Shown: positions 10,745 through 21,758, counted from the stretch's first letter. The stretch is 64,000 nt of DNA from Notospermus geniculatus (GCA_002633025.1 NMRB01000379.1:294691-358690); one strand, 5' to 3'. The notes: generated by a model not told the origin, from the sequence alone. A program made the numbers and translations.

Positions 10745-11866
10745 ATGTCGGGAAAGCAACTGCAAGACGTTGGAGATCGAGTCGAGGTATGTTGCGACCA
10801 GGTGCCGACAATGTCCTCGTCAGTGACAACAGATTTGACCGTCAGGAGTATCTTCTTTGAGGTAGTTCAAGCTTTATCAAACATCGTCAACAGGTACCTT
10901 CTGGGAGTCCTTGTCATTTTAGGCATCTTTGGTAACCTTCTTTCCATTGTTGTCTTTAGTCGAGTGGGAGGGAAGGATCGCAGAACCACGACGTACCTCC
11001 TCCCTCTCGCTGTAGCAGACCTTGTTGCCCTACTCTACGGCTTGTGGTCCTGGATCCGCACAGGCATACATGGACACACGAACGGCTACTATTACATGGA
11101 CGATGTGCTTTCAGTTGAGGCTAGGGTGGCCTGTAAAACGATACGGTACATCAACAGAACCATGGCCTGTGTATCTTCATACATCATCGCAGCCTATACG
11201 TTAGAACGTTGCATTGGTGTCTGGTTCCCTTTATACATCAGAATTCTTGTCACAACAACGAGGCGTCGCATCATCCTTATACTAATTTTCGCCTCCATGT
11301 TCGCTGTGAATGTGCCAGTCCTTGTTTATTATGATGTGTATGACTGGTCACATTCAGGAGATCCTGGCTGCTTTTTCTCCATCCAAGAGCTGACCACACT
11401 CGAGACGTTTTTACTCATCGAAGTTATGGACGTACTTCTGCCGTACAGTATCCCTTGGGTGATAATATTTGTAGCCAGTGTCCTGATTATTTTTCGCGTT
11501 TGGAGGTCACGTGGTGATGAAATCTCGTCCTCAGGAAAAAATAGAGCTGAGGCACAGGGTTTATTAAACCTCCTCCTGGTTGCCTTTTTGTGCCTAATCA
11601 CGACCTTACCGTATGCAATCATCTGGGGTCTGTTTGATAGCGTCGAGCATCTCAATGTTGGATTTTCCTTTTTAACCACGGAAAATGATTACAAAGCCTT
11701 CTTCGCACTTGGGCTGACTTCCACGTCGATATCGCTCGCTAATCACAGCTTTAACTTTGTTATATATGTGTGTACTTTAAAAACATTTCAAAATGAATTG
11801 AAAAGATCGCTAAAAGTATATCCTTGTTGGGATGCGAATTTCTGCAGCAGGAGTTATTTTTTGTGA
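10745..11866 (+). CDS. R8: intact class A GPCR with cysteine-bearing tail
   Basis: Single exon, 373 residues, start MSGKQLQDVGDRVEVCCDQ. Differs from most copies by an extra codon in loop 3 (SRGDEISSSGKN) and by a longer C-terminus, KVYPCWDANFCSRSYFL, whose two cysteines could be lipid-modified (inference). Loop 1 is HGHTNGYYYMDD and TM3 reads TIRYINRTMAC. It is the duplicate partner of R16 (25986), from which it differs at about a dozen residues. The 5' flank carries the conserved upstream module (about 10369). Confidence 0.9.
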   Translation: MSGKQLQDVGDRVEVCCDQVPTMSSSVTTDLTVRSIFFEVVQALSNIVNRYLLGVLVILGIFGNLLSIVVFSRVGGKDRRTTTYLLPLAVADLVALLYGLWSWIRTGIHGHTNGYYYMDDVLSVEARVACKTIRYINRTMACVSSYIIAAYTLERCIGVWFPLYIRILVTTTRRRIILILIFASMFAVNVPVLVYYDVYDWSHSGDPGCFFSIQELTTLETFLLIEVMDVLLPYSIPWVIIFVASVLIIFRVWRSRGDEISSSGKNRAEAQGLLNLLLVAFLCLITTLPYAIIWGLFDSVEHLNVGFSFLTTENDYKAFFALGLTSTSISLANHSFNFVIYVCTLKTFQNELKRSLKVYPCWDANFCSRSYFL

Positions 11867-12927
11867 GTGATTTTTTTTAAATTTCCCGACAACGAAAACA
11901 GTCAGCTACACTGTTTCGAAAGTGGAGGAACGCTGTTGACATACAGTAGGCCTAAGGATCTTCCTTGGCATGATTTCATTCGTATCAGCATTCCCTTGGG
12001 TTTTGGCTCAGTTAACCAGTCAGCCAAGATTGTCGAAGTGCTATTAATTGAGTGGCGTCTGTCTGTCAGTCTTTCAGCATTACAAAACATGAGGTGCTAT
12101 TCTGATTACTGTGGATATATTGAAGAATCTTCTGAAATGAGAATATACATTTGGTAGCAAACTATGTTCTTGCAGTGGTATCTGATGAACAATATGTTCT
12201 TTTTGCTTAGAATTGTTTATCCGCAGGGTTTTGTACTGTTCTTTACTGAAAAATAGGTTGGTACAATGGAATCTGACGGTGGGTAATTACAGTGGATACT
12301 TTTGCGACTTGACACCTGTTACCTCCTGATTCTGAAATATACCATCATTGCCACGAAATTTCTGACTGAACAAACTTTGGCTCGTCTGACTGTAGGCCTC
12401 CTCTAAGAAAAAAACCCAGCACACTACATGTATGTTTTGTAATGGTCCGTCCGTCCATCCGTTCACTTATTACATAAGGGTTGGTACTTTGTTTGAGCGT
12501 TTTACGAGAACTACCTGAGTAAGTTCGACGTTGCCTTTACTGCCATCAGAGATGCACTGCAGTGATTTAATGAAAGGTCGCCAAGTAAGTCCTCAATAGG
12601 AAACATGTTTTTTTCTTAGTCAGTAGTTATGTCGCAAAGGAAAGTTTCCGATCATGTGGTTCGTCCAAAGGTATAGAGACAATTGTTTTATATTTCAGGA
12701 AGTCATGTAGTCGAAAATTTACGATCACCGATCAGCAATTTGTACGTGTTGAACGTGCACACGAATACACACGTGATAAATGTATGCATTATATGTAGAT
12801 CCTTTACTTTAATTTGTTTTATTGTGCTGGATGCCAAATACATTAAAATCTATCACCATCAAAAATTGTAACATGTGGGCAACATATACGAATATCTGTT
12901 TTAAACACTGTAAGAATCTTTTTTGAG

Positions 12928-12996
12928 CTTTTCTATTGATAGTAGTTTTCTCTTGTTTCCAAGGCATTTTCGTTTCATATCAAGGTATTTCAATTA
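12928..12996 (+). promoter_or_regulatory. Conserved upstream module, R9/R17 version
   Basis: Contains TTTTCTATTGATAGTAG, TTGTTTCCAAGG and CAAGGTATTTCAATTAGACG, about 378 bases before the R9 ATG and at the same distance before R17 (about 27800). The TATA-like core is replaced by CATTTTCG here, so the outer blocks are better conserved than the core. Confidence 0.45.
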
Positions 12997-13306
12997 GACG
13001 CATGTGTGACTGTCTCCATCATAATATGATGCGTCAGGCAGGACATAATGTTAGATCCTTTAAGTGGATTGATTGGATTGATTCAGACCTCATTGCTGTC
13101 CACCAACCGACCACTGCTTGCTGTAACATTCTCACTTGAACTTCGGTTGTTGTTCAGCCCTGTCTAGTTTGTCTGTTTTGTTTCACGAAGACCACAACTT
13201 TTGTTTCTCGTCGTACTTCTTATTGGAATTAACAACTCGATCGACGATACCAAAACACAATGTTCATTAACCGAATTGCACAACCCGACACCAACATCTG
13301 AGAGAA

Positions 13307-14392
13307 ATGTCGGGTAAACAGCTGCAAGAAGTTGGAGACCGAACCGAGCTATGTTGTCACCAGGCGCCGGCGACGTTTCAACTAATTATCAAAGACAGGG
13401 CCGACAGGAGTATCTTCATTGAGGTGATTCATGCGTTATCAAACATCGTCAACAGGTACCTTCTGGGAGTCGTTGTCATTTTAGGCATATTTGGAAACCT
13501 TCTTTCCATTATCGTCTTTAGTCGAGTGGGCGGAAAGGATCGCAGGACCACGACGTATCTCTTCTCCCTTGCTGTGGCAGACCTTGTTGCTCTACTGTAC
13601 GGCTTGTGGTCCTGGATCCGCACTGGCATTCACAGACACACGAATGGCTACTATTACATGGACGATATATTTTCAATCGAGGCTACGGTGGCCTGTAAAA
13701 CGATCCGCTACTTTAACAGAGCCATGACGTGTGTATCTTCGTACATCATCGTAGCCTATACGTTAGAACGTTGCATTGGCGTCTGGTTCCCTTTATACGT
13801 CAGAGTTCTTTTCACAACAACGAGGCGTCGCTTTATCCTTGCACTAATTTATGCTTCCATGTTTGCTTTGAATGTCCCAGTCCTTGTTTACTACGATGTG
13901 TATGATTGGCCCCAAACAGGCGACCCTGGCTGCTTTTTCTACACCCCAGAAATGACCTCACTCGAAACGTTTCTCCTTGTCGAAATCTTGGACGTCCTTC
14001 TTCCGTTCAGTATCCCTTGGGTGATGATATTTCTCCAAAGTATCCTGATTATTGTTCGCGTATGGAGGTCACGTGGTGAAATCTCGTCCTCAGGGAAGAA
14101 CAGAGCTGAGGTACAAGGTTTGCTAAACCTTCTTCTTGTCGCTTTGTTGTGCCTCATCACAACCTTACCGTATTCCGTCGTGTGGAGCCTGTGTGACAGC
14201 GTAGAGTATCTCAATGTTAAATATTCCTTTTTAACCACGGAAAACGATTACAAAGCCTTCTTCGCACTTGGGCTGACTTCCACGTCAATATCTCTCGCTA
14301 ACCACAGCTTTAACTTCGTAATATATGCGTGTACATTAAAAACATTTCAAAATGAATTGAAAAAGATGCTGAAGTTGACGCACATGAGGTGA
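13307..14392 (+). CDS. R9: intact class A GPCR (reference copy for motif positions)
   Basis: Single exon, 361 residues. Approximate layout: N-terminus 1-50 with vicinal Cys16-Cys17; TM1 51-73 with Gly63-Asn64; TM2 82-104 with LAVAD 88-92; Cys130 at the start of TM3; LERC 153-156 after TM3; TM4 175-196; loop-2 Cys209, the expected disulphide partner of Cys130; TM5 222-252; loop 3 with SSSGKNRAEVQ 260-270; TM6 271-293, which has LITTLPY and no CWxP tryptophan; TM7 317-342 with NHSFNFVIY 332-340; short tail. It belongs to the rhodopsin class on these features. Differs from its duplicate R17 at only two residues (Ile/Thr38 and Phe/Val169). Confidence 0.92.
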   Translation: MSGKQLQEVGDRTELCCHQAPATFQLIIKDRADRSIFIEVIHALSNIVNRYLLGVVVILGIFGNLLSIIVFSRVGGKDRRTTTYLFSLAVADLVALLYGLWSWIRTGIHRHTNGYYYMDDIFSIEATVACKTIRYFNRAMTCVSSYIIVAYTLERCIGVWFPLYVRVLFTTTRRRFILALIYASMFALNVPVLVYYDVYDWPQTGDPGCFFYTPEMTSLETFLLVEILDVLLPFSIPWVMIFLQSILIIVRVWRSRGEISSSGKNRAEVQGLLNLLLVALLCLITTLPYSVVWSLCDSVEYLNVKYSFLTTENDYKAFFALGLTSTSISLANHSFNFVIYACTLKTFQNELKKMLKLTHMR

Positions 14393-14597
14393 ATAGGAAT
14401 TCTGCCGCTAGAGTTTCTGATCTGTTTGTGAAATCTTTTTTTTTTCTTCAATTTTTCAATATAACTGCCAATTGCAAAATGACAAATTGCCCATTACTCC
14501 AGTTTACTTAGATTATTCGGTCGAGGTGGGTTAAATTAGTGAATCAGACGCCGATACGTGCAAGTCTTCTGATGCAGGCGTTAAAATGCTGTTGTTA

Positions 14598-14864
14598 CAC
14601 TCTTAGCCAAAAAGGTTCTTTAGGGGTTCTTTGTGCCTCACCAGAGGAACCCCAAGATTCTATATAGAACCTTCTGTAAAGAACCTGAAAGGGTTCCATA
14701 CAGAAACTTTCTGTCGCCAAAGAACCCATAAAGGTTCCAGATAGAACCTTTCCCTCAGAAAAGGGTTCTATCTGTAACCTCTAGGGGTTCTTAAACCACC
14801 CGAGGGTTCTTAAATCAGAGGGTTCTCCTGGTGTGGCACCAAAGAACCTTTTCGGATAAGAGTG
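14598..14864. mobile_element. MITE with CACTCTTA termini and internal AGGTTCTTT/AAGAACC repeats
   Basis: Ends CACTCTTAGCC and GGATAAGAGTG form an inverted pair, flanked by TA on both sides (14596-14597 and 14865-14866). The interior is made of many copies of GGTTCTT/AAGAACC in both orientations. The homologous 3' flank of R11 (about 17690-17710) lacks it, giving an approximate empty site. No coding capacity. Confidence 0.75.
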
Positions 14865-15230
14865 TACTACCGACTGGACTGCAGTTTGCCACTGGCGTGA
14901 AACTACCCTCCCCCCGCCGATGTTTTGATCAGGCTTTCTGTTGTGCTGCACCAGATAGCCAGTGTAAGTCCGACGTTGCCTGGCTTCAGTCAGTGATCGA
15001 CACCGAAACACTAAAGGCAACGTCTAATGGTAAGTCAATATTTTTAGCCATGACGGTACATGATTTGGCAAAAAAAATTGGCTGATCTTCTGGTTAGGCC
15101 GAAAGTAAGGTGACTTCGAACTTTTGTTTTATTGTGGTGGATGCCAAGTGGATTAATTTATCACCTTCACCAACGTTTCGATCACATACACGAATATCAG
15201 TTCTAAACATTGTGAGAAAGTTATTTTGAG

Positions 15231-15299
15231 ATCTTCTATTAATATTAATTTTCTATTGATTAAGCCCACGTTCATTTCGTGTCAAGGTCTTTCAATTTA
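15231..15299 (+). promoter_or_regulatory. Conserved upstream module, R10/R12/R18 version
   Basis: Variant reading TTCTATTAATATTAATTTTC, then GATTAAGCCC and CAAGGTCTTTCAATTTAACG, about 290-355 bases before the receptor ATG. Equivalents lie at about 18688 (R12), 21336 (before the R14 fragment) and 30573 (R18). Confidence 0.45.
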
Positions 15300-15546
15300 A
15301 CGCATGTGTGACTGCCTCCGTTGTGCATAATATGTAGATCCTTTAACATGCTGGACTAGCACTGCAGGGGAAGATTAACTCACACCCTCTTTGCTATATC
15401 CCGACTGACCACTCCCAACATTCCCAATTGGTTCTACGAAGACAAAACAGCCTTATATCTGTTTATATTACTTTCTATCAACATCCGCTAACATCGACGT
15501 TCATTAACGAATTGCACAACCAGACACCAACATCTGATCGAGAGAT

Positions 15547-16635
15547 ATGTCGGGCAAACAGCTGGAAGAAGTTGGAGACCGAACCGAGCTATGTTGTCAC
15601 CAGGCGCCGGCGACGTTTCCACTAGTCACAAAGGATTTGACCGGTAGGAGTATCTTCTTTGAGGTAGTTCAAGTTTTATCAAACATCGTCAACAGGTACC
15701 TTCTGGGAGTCATTGTCATTTTAGGCATCTTTGGTAACCTTCTTTCCATTGTTGTCTTTAGTCGAGTGAGAGGAAAGGATCGCAGAACCACGACGTACCT
15801 CCTCCCTCTTGCTGTGGCAGACCTTGTCTCTTTACTTTACGGCTTGTGGTCCTGGATCCGCACAGGCATAGGTTCACACACACATGGCTACTATTATATG
15901 GATGATGTGTTTTCGATAGGGGCTACGGTGGCCTGTAAAACAATCCGCTACTTTAACAGAACCATGACGTGTGTATCTTCATACATCATCGTAGCCTATA
16001 CGTTAGAACGTTGCATTGGCGTCTGGTTCCCTTTACAAGTCAGAGCACTTGTCACAACAACAAGGCGTCGATTGATCATAATATTCATTTTCGCTTCCAT
16101 GTTCGCTCTGAATGTACCAGTCCTTGTTTATTACGATGTTTTTAACTTTTCACAATCAGGAGATCCTGCTTGCTTTTTCTACACCCCAAATATGACCTCA
16201 CTCAAAAAAATTTTCCTTACTAAAGTCATGGACGTACTTCTTCCCTACGGCATCCCTTGGGGGGTAATATTCGTTGCAAGTTTCCTTATTGTTTTTCGCG
16301 TATGGAAATCACGTGATGAAATCTCGTCCGCAGGAAAAAATAGAGCTGAGGTGCAAGGTTTGTTCAGTCTCCTTCTTGTAGCCCTACTATACCTGATCAC
16401 GACATTACCGTATTCCATTATCTGGGGTCTAAGCAGTAACATCCTGTATCGTCAGGTTCGATATTTTTTCTTGAACTCTGAAAACGATTACAAAGCTTTC
16501 TTCGGTCTCGGATTGATGTCGACGTCAATTTCGTTTGCAAACCATAGTTTTAATTTCGTCATATATGCATGCACACTTAAAACATTTAAGGATGAGTTGA
16601 GACGGTTGTCCAGGTGTAACAAGGAGATGCACTGA
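15547..16635 (+). CDS. R10: intact class A GPCR
   Basis: Single exon of 362 residues, start MSGKQLEEVGDRTELCC. Subtype marks: loop 1 GIGSHTHGYYYMDDVFSIGA, TM5 LLPYGIPWGVIFVASFLIVF, loop 3 KSRDEISSAGKNRAEVQG, TM6 LLLVALLYLITTLPYS, and the tail FKDELRRLSRCNKEMH, shared with R12 and R20. Its coding sequence is followed immediately by two MITE-like elements and then a decayed GPCR copy (R11). The same order is repeated after R12, so the whole unit is a tandem duplication of about 3.4 kb. Confidence 0.9.
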   Translation: MSGKQLEEVGDRTELCCHQAPATFPLVTKDLTGRSIFFEVVQVLSNIVNRYLLGVIVILGIFGNLLSIVVFSRVRGKDRRTTTYLLPLAVADLVSLLYGLWSWIRTGIGSHTHGYYYMDDVFSIGATVACKTIRYFNRTMTCVSSYIIVAYTLERCIGVWFPLQVRALVTTTRRRLIIIFIFASMFALNVPVLVYYDVFNFSQSGDPACFFYTPNMTSLKKIFLTKVMDVLLPYGIPWGVIFVASFLIVFRVWKSRDEISSAGKNRAEVQGLFSLLLVALLYLITTLPYSIIWGLSSNILYRQVRYFFLNSENDYKAFFGLGLMSTSISFANHSFNFVIYACTLKTFKDELRRLSRCNKEMH

Positions 16636-16639
16636 CTTG

Positions 16640-16822
16640 CCGGTGTTACATGTATCTGTCAATGTTTCTTTGGGTGAGTGTGCCCCCCGTATTGTTTGGG
16701 AAACGCTGTCAGATAGATCGACATGTTTCTTTGTGTGTCCTCTATTGTCAAGTCGCCGCTTATTCCGTCAGACAATAGACGGCGACACTCACAGATGGGA
16801 ACAGTGGCAGATGTAACACCGG
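16640..16822. mobile_element. Palindromic MITE with CCGGTGTTACAT termini, copy after R10
   Basis: Left end CCGGTGTTACAT, right end ATGTAACACCGG, with an inner palindrome around TCTATTGTCAAGTCGCCGC. Related copies: 20067-20242, 22852-23031 and about 60394-60557 (the last two in opposite orientation). The R20 3' flank (37205-37220) has the same flanking sequence without the element. Confidence 0.75.
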
Positions 16823-16954
16823 GACGGTATTGCCACTTTTTTCTCGACAGCCGGCGCCACCATCGCCGTGCGCCCCATTCTCCAACGCAGGGACTAACTA
16901 CGTTGTCGGGGAATGGACCCGATGTACTCTTTTCACATGTACATGTACCCGATG

Positions 16955-17512
16955 TATTCTTTTTACAACAATGAGGCGTCGCTTTATCCTTGCACTAAAT
17001 TTTGCTTCAATGTTTGCTTTGAGTATCCCAGTCCTTGTTTACTACGATGTGTATGATTGGCCCCAAACAGGCGACCCTGGCTGCTTTTTCTACACCCCAG
17101 AAATGACCGCACTGGAAACTTTTCTCCTTGTCGAAATCCCTTGGGTGATGATATTTCTCCAAAGTACCTGATTATTGTTCGCGTATGGAGATCACGTGGT
17201 GAAATCTCGTCCTCAGGGAAGAACAGAGCTGAGGTACAAGGTGTTAAACCTTCTTCTTGTCGCCTTGTTGTGCCTCATCACAACCTTACCGTATTCCGTC
17301 GTGTAGAGCCTACATGTATGTGACAGCGTAGAGTATCTCAATGTTAAATATTCCTTTTTAACCACGGAAAACGGTTACAAAGCCTTCTTCGCACTTGGGC
17401 TGACTTCCACGTCGATATCTCTCGCTAACTACAGCTTTAACTTTATCATGTACGTGTGTACATTAAAAACATTTCAAAATGAATTGAAAAAGATGCTGAA
17501 GTTGATGCACAT
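16955..17512 (+). pseudogene. R11: 5'-truncated, decayed GPCR (R9-like)
   Basis: Begins near the cytoplasmic end of TM4 (TRRRFILAL) directly after repeat sequence and resembles R9 to its end. Lesions visible: a 27-base in-frame loss removing LDVLLPFSI in TM5, a one-base loss (AAAGTACCTG for AAAGTATCCTG), a two-base loss (AAGGTGTTAAA for AAGGTTTGCTAAA), a stop in TM6 (GTGTAG), a short ATGTA insertion, His to Tyr in the TM7 motif and loss of the normal stop region. Clearly non-functional. Confidence 0.9.
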
Positions 17513-18973
17513 AGGAATTCTGCGCGCTAGAGTTTCTGATCTGTTTGTGAAATCTTCTTCAATTTTTCAATATAACTGGCAACTACAAAATGAAAAATTA
17601 CCCATTCTCCAGTTTACTTAGATTATTCGATCGAGGTGGGTTAAATTAGTGAATCAAACGCCAATGCGTGCAAGTCTGCTGATGCAGGCGTTAATAATGT
17701 TGTTCTCATTACCGATTTTTGATGAGGCTTCCTGTTGTGCTGCACCAGATGGCCAGTGTAAGTCCAACGTTGCCTGGCTTCAGTCAGTGATGGACACCGA
17801 AACACTAAAGGCATGGTCTAAAGGTAAGTCAATATTTTTAGCCATGACGATGTATATGGCGAAAAATTGGCTGATCTTGGTTTCGCCGAAAGTAAGCTGA
17901 CTTCGAACTTATGTTTTATTGTGGTGGATGCCAAGTGGATTAATTTGTCACCTTCACCAACGTTTCGATCACATACACGAATATCAGTTCTAAACATTGT
18001 GAGAAAGTTATTTTGAGATCTTCTATTAATATTAATTTTCTATTGATTAAGACCACGTTCATTTCGTGTCAAGGTCTTTCAATTTAACGCATGTGTGACT
18101 GCCTCCGTTGTGCATAATATGTAGATCCTTTAACATGCTGGACTAACACTGCAGGGGAAGATTAACTCACACCCTCTTTGCTATATCCCGACNGAGTTTC
18201 TGATCTGTTTGTGAAATCTTCTTCAATTCTTCAATATAACTGGCAACTACAAAATGAAAAATTACCCATTCTCCAGTTTACTTAGATTATTCGATCGAGG
18301 TGGGTTAAATTAGTGAATCAAACGCCAATGCGTGCAAGTCTGCTGATGCAGGCGTTAATATAAATGTTGTTCTCATTACCGATTTTTGATGAGGCTTCCT
18401 GTTGTGCTTCACCAGATGGCCAGTGTAAGTCCAACGTTGCCTGGCTTCAGTCAGTGATGGACACCGAAACACTAAAGGCATGGTCTATTAAAGGTAAGTC
18501 AATATTTTTAGCCATGACGATGTATATGGCGAAAAATTGGCTGATCTTGGTTTCGCCGAAAGTAAGCTGACTTCGAACTTGTTTTATTGTGGTGGATGCC
18601 AAGTGGATTAATTTATCACCTTCACCAACGTTTCGATCACATACACAAATATCAGTTCTAAACATTGTGAGAAAGTTATTTTGAGATCTTCTATTAATAT
18701 TAATTTTCTATTGATTAAGACCACGTTCATTTCGTGTCAAGGTCTTTCAATTTAACGCCTCCGTTGTGCATAATATGTAGATCCTTTAACTTGCTGGACT
18801 AGCACTGCAGGGGAAGATTAACTCACACCCTCTTTGCTATATCCCGACTGACCACTCCCAACGTTCCCAATTGGTTATACGAAGACAAAACAGCCTTATA
18901 TCTGTTTATATTACTTTCTATCAACATCCGCTAATATCGACGTTCATTAACCAGACACCAACATCTGAGAGAT

Positions 18974-20062
18974 ATGTCGGGCAAACAGCTGCAAGAAGTT
19001 GGAGACCGAACCGAGCTATGTTGTCACCAGGCGCAGGCGACGTTTCCACTAGTCACAAAGGATTTGACCGGTAGGAGTATCTTCTTTGAGGTAGTTCAAG
19101 TATTATCAAACATCGTCAACAAGTACCTTCTGGGAGTCATTGTCATTTTAGGCATCTTTGGTAACCTTCTTTCCATTGTTGTCTTTAGTCGAGTGAGAGG
19201 AAAGGATCGGAGGACCACCACGTACCTCCTCCCCCTTGCTGTGGCAGACCTTGTCTCTTTACTGTACGGCTTGTGGTCCTGGATCCGCACTGGCATAGGT
19301 TCACACACGAATGGCTACTATTACATGGATGATGTGTTTTCGATCGAGGCAACGGTGGCCTGTAAAACAATCCGCTACTTCAACAGAACCATGACGTGTG
19401 TATCTTCATACATCATCGTAGCCTATACGTTAGAACGTTGCATTGGCGTCTGGTTCCCTTTATATGTCAGAATTCTTGTCACAACAACAAGGCGTCGATT
19501 CATCCTAATATTCATTTTTGCTTTTATGTTTGCTCTGAATTCACCAGTCCTTGTTTATTACGATGTATTTGAGTGGTCACAATCAGGAGACCCTGCTTGT
19601 TTTTTCTACAACCCAGAGATGACTTCACTGGAAACGTTTTTCCTAACTAAAATTATGGACGTACTTCTTCCCTATAGCATTCCATGGGGAATAATATTCG
19701 TATCAAGTACCCTCATTATATTTCGCGTTTGGAGGTCGCGTGGTCAAATCTCGTCCTCAGGAAAAAATAGAGCTGAGGTGCAAGGTTTGTTCAGTCTCCT
19801 TCTCGTAGCTCTTCTGTACCTGATCACGACATTACCGTATTCCATCATCTGGGGTCTGAGCAGCAACATCGTCTATCTTCAGGTTCGATATTTCTTCTTG
19901 ACCTCTGAAAACGATTACAAAGCTTTCTTCGGTCTCGGATTGATGTCGACGTCAATTTCGTTTGCAAACCATAGTTTTAATTTCGTCATATATGCATGCA
20001 CACTTAAAACATTTAAGGATGAGTTGAGACTGTTGTCCAGGTGTAACAAGGAGATGCATTGA
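18974..20062 (+). CDS. R12: intact class A GPCR, tandem duplicate of R10
   Basis: Single exon of 362 residues, start MSGKQLQEVGDRTELCC. Very close to R10 in leader, N-terminus, TM1-TM4 and tail (KDELRLLSRCNKEMH). It differs in loop 2 (DVFEWSQSGDPACFFYNPEM) and carries the common loop 3 (RSRGQISSSGKN) instead of the R10 SAGKN version. The ATG at 18974 sits in AGATATGTCGGG, the same context as R10. Followed by the same repeat pair and decayed copy (R13) as R10. Confidence 0.9.
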   Translation: MSGKQLQEVGDRTELCCHQAQATFPLVTKDLTGRSIFFEVVQVLSNIVNKYLLGVIVILGIFGNLLSIVVFSRVRGKDRRTTTYLLPLAVADLVSLLYGLWSWIRTGIGSHTNGYYYMDDVFSIEATVACKTIRYFNRTMTCVSSYIIVAYTLERCIGVWFPLYVRILVTTTRRRFILIFIFAFMFALNSPVLVYYDVFEWSQSGDPACFFYNPEMTSLETFFLTKIMDVLLPYSIPWGIIFVSSTLIIFRVWRSRGQISSSGKNRAEVQGLFSLLLVALLYLITTLPYSIIWGLSSNIVYLQVRYFFLTSENDYKAFFGLGLMSTSISFANHSFNFVIYACTLKTFKDELRLLSRCNKEMH

Positions 20063-20066
20063 CTTG

Positions 20067-20242
20067 CAGGTGTTATATATGCCAATGTTTCTTTGGGTGA
20101 GTGTGTCCCCCTTATTGTTTGGGAAACGGTGGCAGATAGATCGACATGTTTCTGTGTGTCCTCTATTGTCAAGTCGCCGCTTATTCCGTCGGACAACAGG
20201 AGGGGGTTCACAGATGGGGAACACTGGCGGATGTAACACCGG
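20067..20242. mobile_element. Palindromic MITE, copy after R12
   Basis: Same element as at 16640, carried along in the R10-R11/R12-R13 tandem duplication; it still ends ATGTAACACCGG. Confidence 0.72.
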
Positions 20243-20377
20243 TACGAAGCTTAAAAAGGCTCAGTATTGCCACTTTTTCTCGACAGCCGGCGCCCCATTC
20301 TCCAACGCAGGGACTAACTACGTTGTCGGCGAATGAACCCGATGTACTCTTTTCACATGTACCCGATGTATTCTTTT

Positions 20378-20955
20378 CAAAACAATGAGGCGTCGTTTTA
20401 TCCTTGCAATAATTTGTGCTTCCATGTTTGCTTTGAATGTACCAGTCCTTGTTACTATACGATGTTTATGATTGACCTCAAACAGGCGACCCTGGCTGCT
20501 TTTTCTACACCCAAGAAATGACCTCACTCGAAACTTTTCTCCTTGTATTGTCGTAGTTTTGGAGGTTCTTCTTCCGTTCAGTATCCCTTGGGTGATGATA
20601 TTTCTCCAAAGTATCCTGATTATTTTTCACGTATGGAGATCACTTGGTGAAATCTCGTCTACAGGGAAGAACAGAGCTGAGGTACAAGGTTTGTTAAACC
20701 TCCTTCTGGTTGCCTTGTTGTGCCTTATCACGGCCTTACCGTATTCCGTCGTGTGGAGCCTGTGTGACAACCTTGCGTATCTCAATGTTCGATATTCCTT
20801 TTTAACCACGGAAAACGATTACAAAGCCATCTTTGCACTTGGGCTGACTTCCACGTCGATATCTCTCACAGCTTTAACTTTATCATGTATGTGTGTACAT
20901 TAAAAACATTTCAAAATGAATTGAAAAGGATGCTAAGTTGACGCACATGAGGTGA
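20378..20955 (+). pseudogene. R13: 5'-truncated, decayed GPCR, duplicate of R11
   Basis: Starts at the same point as R11 (AATGAGGCGTCG, end of TM4) and after the same repeat, so the truncation predates the duplication. Lesions: TGATTGACC gives a stop where R9 has a tryptophan codon; a rearranged stretch follows CTCCTTGTATTG in TM5; eight bases are missing in TM7 (TCTCTCACAGC for TCTCTCGCTAACCACAGC); one base is missing near the C-terminus. It retains TM6 sequence that is otherwise open. Confidence 0.9.
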
Positions 20956-21691
20956 AAACAGGAATTCTGCCCCTTTCTACTTGTGAAATATTTTTTCAAT
21001 TTTTCAAAAGAAACTGGTAACTGCAAAATGAAAAGTTGCCCATTACTCCAGTTTACTTAGATTATTTGGTCGAGGTGGGTAAAATTAGTGAATCAAACGC
21101 CAGTACCNGGCAAGGTCTAACGGTAAGCCAGTGTTTTTAGCCATGACGGTACATGTATTATGGCAAAAAATTGGCTGATCTTCTGGTTTCGCCGAAAGTA
21201 AGCTGACTTGGAACTTTTGTTTTATTGTGCAGGATGCCAAGTACATGTACATTAATTTATCACCATCGCCAAATAATAACGTATTGATCACATACACGAA
21301 TATCAATCAGTTCTAAACAGTGAAGTTGTTTTGAGATTTTCTATTAATATTAATTTTCTACTGATTAAGCCCACTTTCATTTCGTATCAAGGTCTTTCAA
21401 TTTAATGCATGTGTGACTGTCTCCGTCATAATATGCATAATATGTAGATCCTTTAACATGCTGGACTAGCATTGCAGTGGAAGATTAACTCATACCCTCT
21501 TTTCTATATCCCAACTGACCACTCCCAACATTCCCAATATTGGTTGTTGGTCAGCACTGTCTAGTGGTTTGTTTTTTACAATGTATTTCATTAAGACTAC
21601 AGCTTTTGTTAATGATACTTTCTATCCACATAAACAACTCTATCGGTGATACCAAATTCAGAATTGCACCCGGTACCAACATCTGAGAGAA

Positions 21692-21758
21692 ATGTCGGGT
21701 AAACAGCTGCAAGAAGTTGAAGACCGAACCGAGCTATCATGTTGTCACCAGGCGCCGG
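21692..21758 (+). pseudogene. R14: 5' fragment of an R18-type GPCR
   Basis: The first 22 or so codons (MSGKQLQEVEDRTELSCCHQ) and about 580 bases of upstream flank match R18 at 30344-30995 almost exactly. The match then ends abruptly inside the GCGCCGG motif, with unrelated AT-rich sequence and a small palindrome following. No transmembrane segment remains. Confidence 0.88.

Larger units (their letters stand above)
9685..14675 (+). repeat. Segmental duplication, left copy (R7 3' end, R8, R9)
   Basis: Matches 24498-29546, except for a 420-bp MITE inserted in the right copy and small indels. Identity in the R9/R17 part is near complete, in the R8/R16 part somewhat lower. The right boundary falls inside a MITE at 14598-14864, which is complete here and cut in the right copy. 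Confidence 0.85.

Noticed and set aside
17649-18570. Repeated short frame with SCCAAPDGQCKSNVAWLQSV
   Set aside because: Recurs because the receptor upstream flank is duplicated; the equivalent in other copies (R2, R9) is not open, so conserved coding is not supported.
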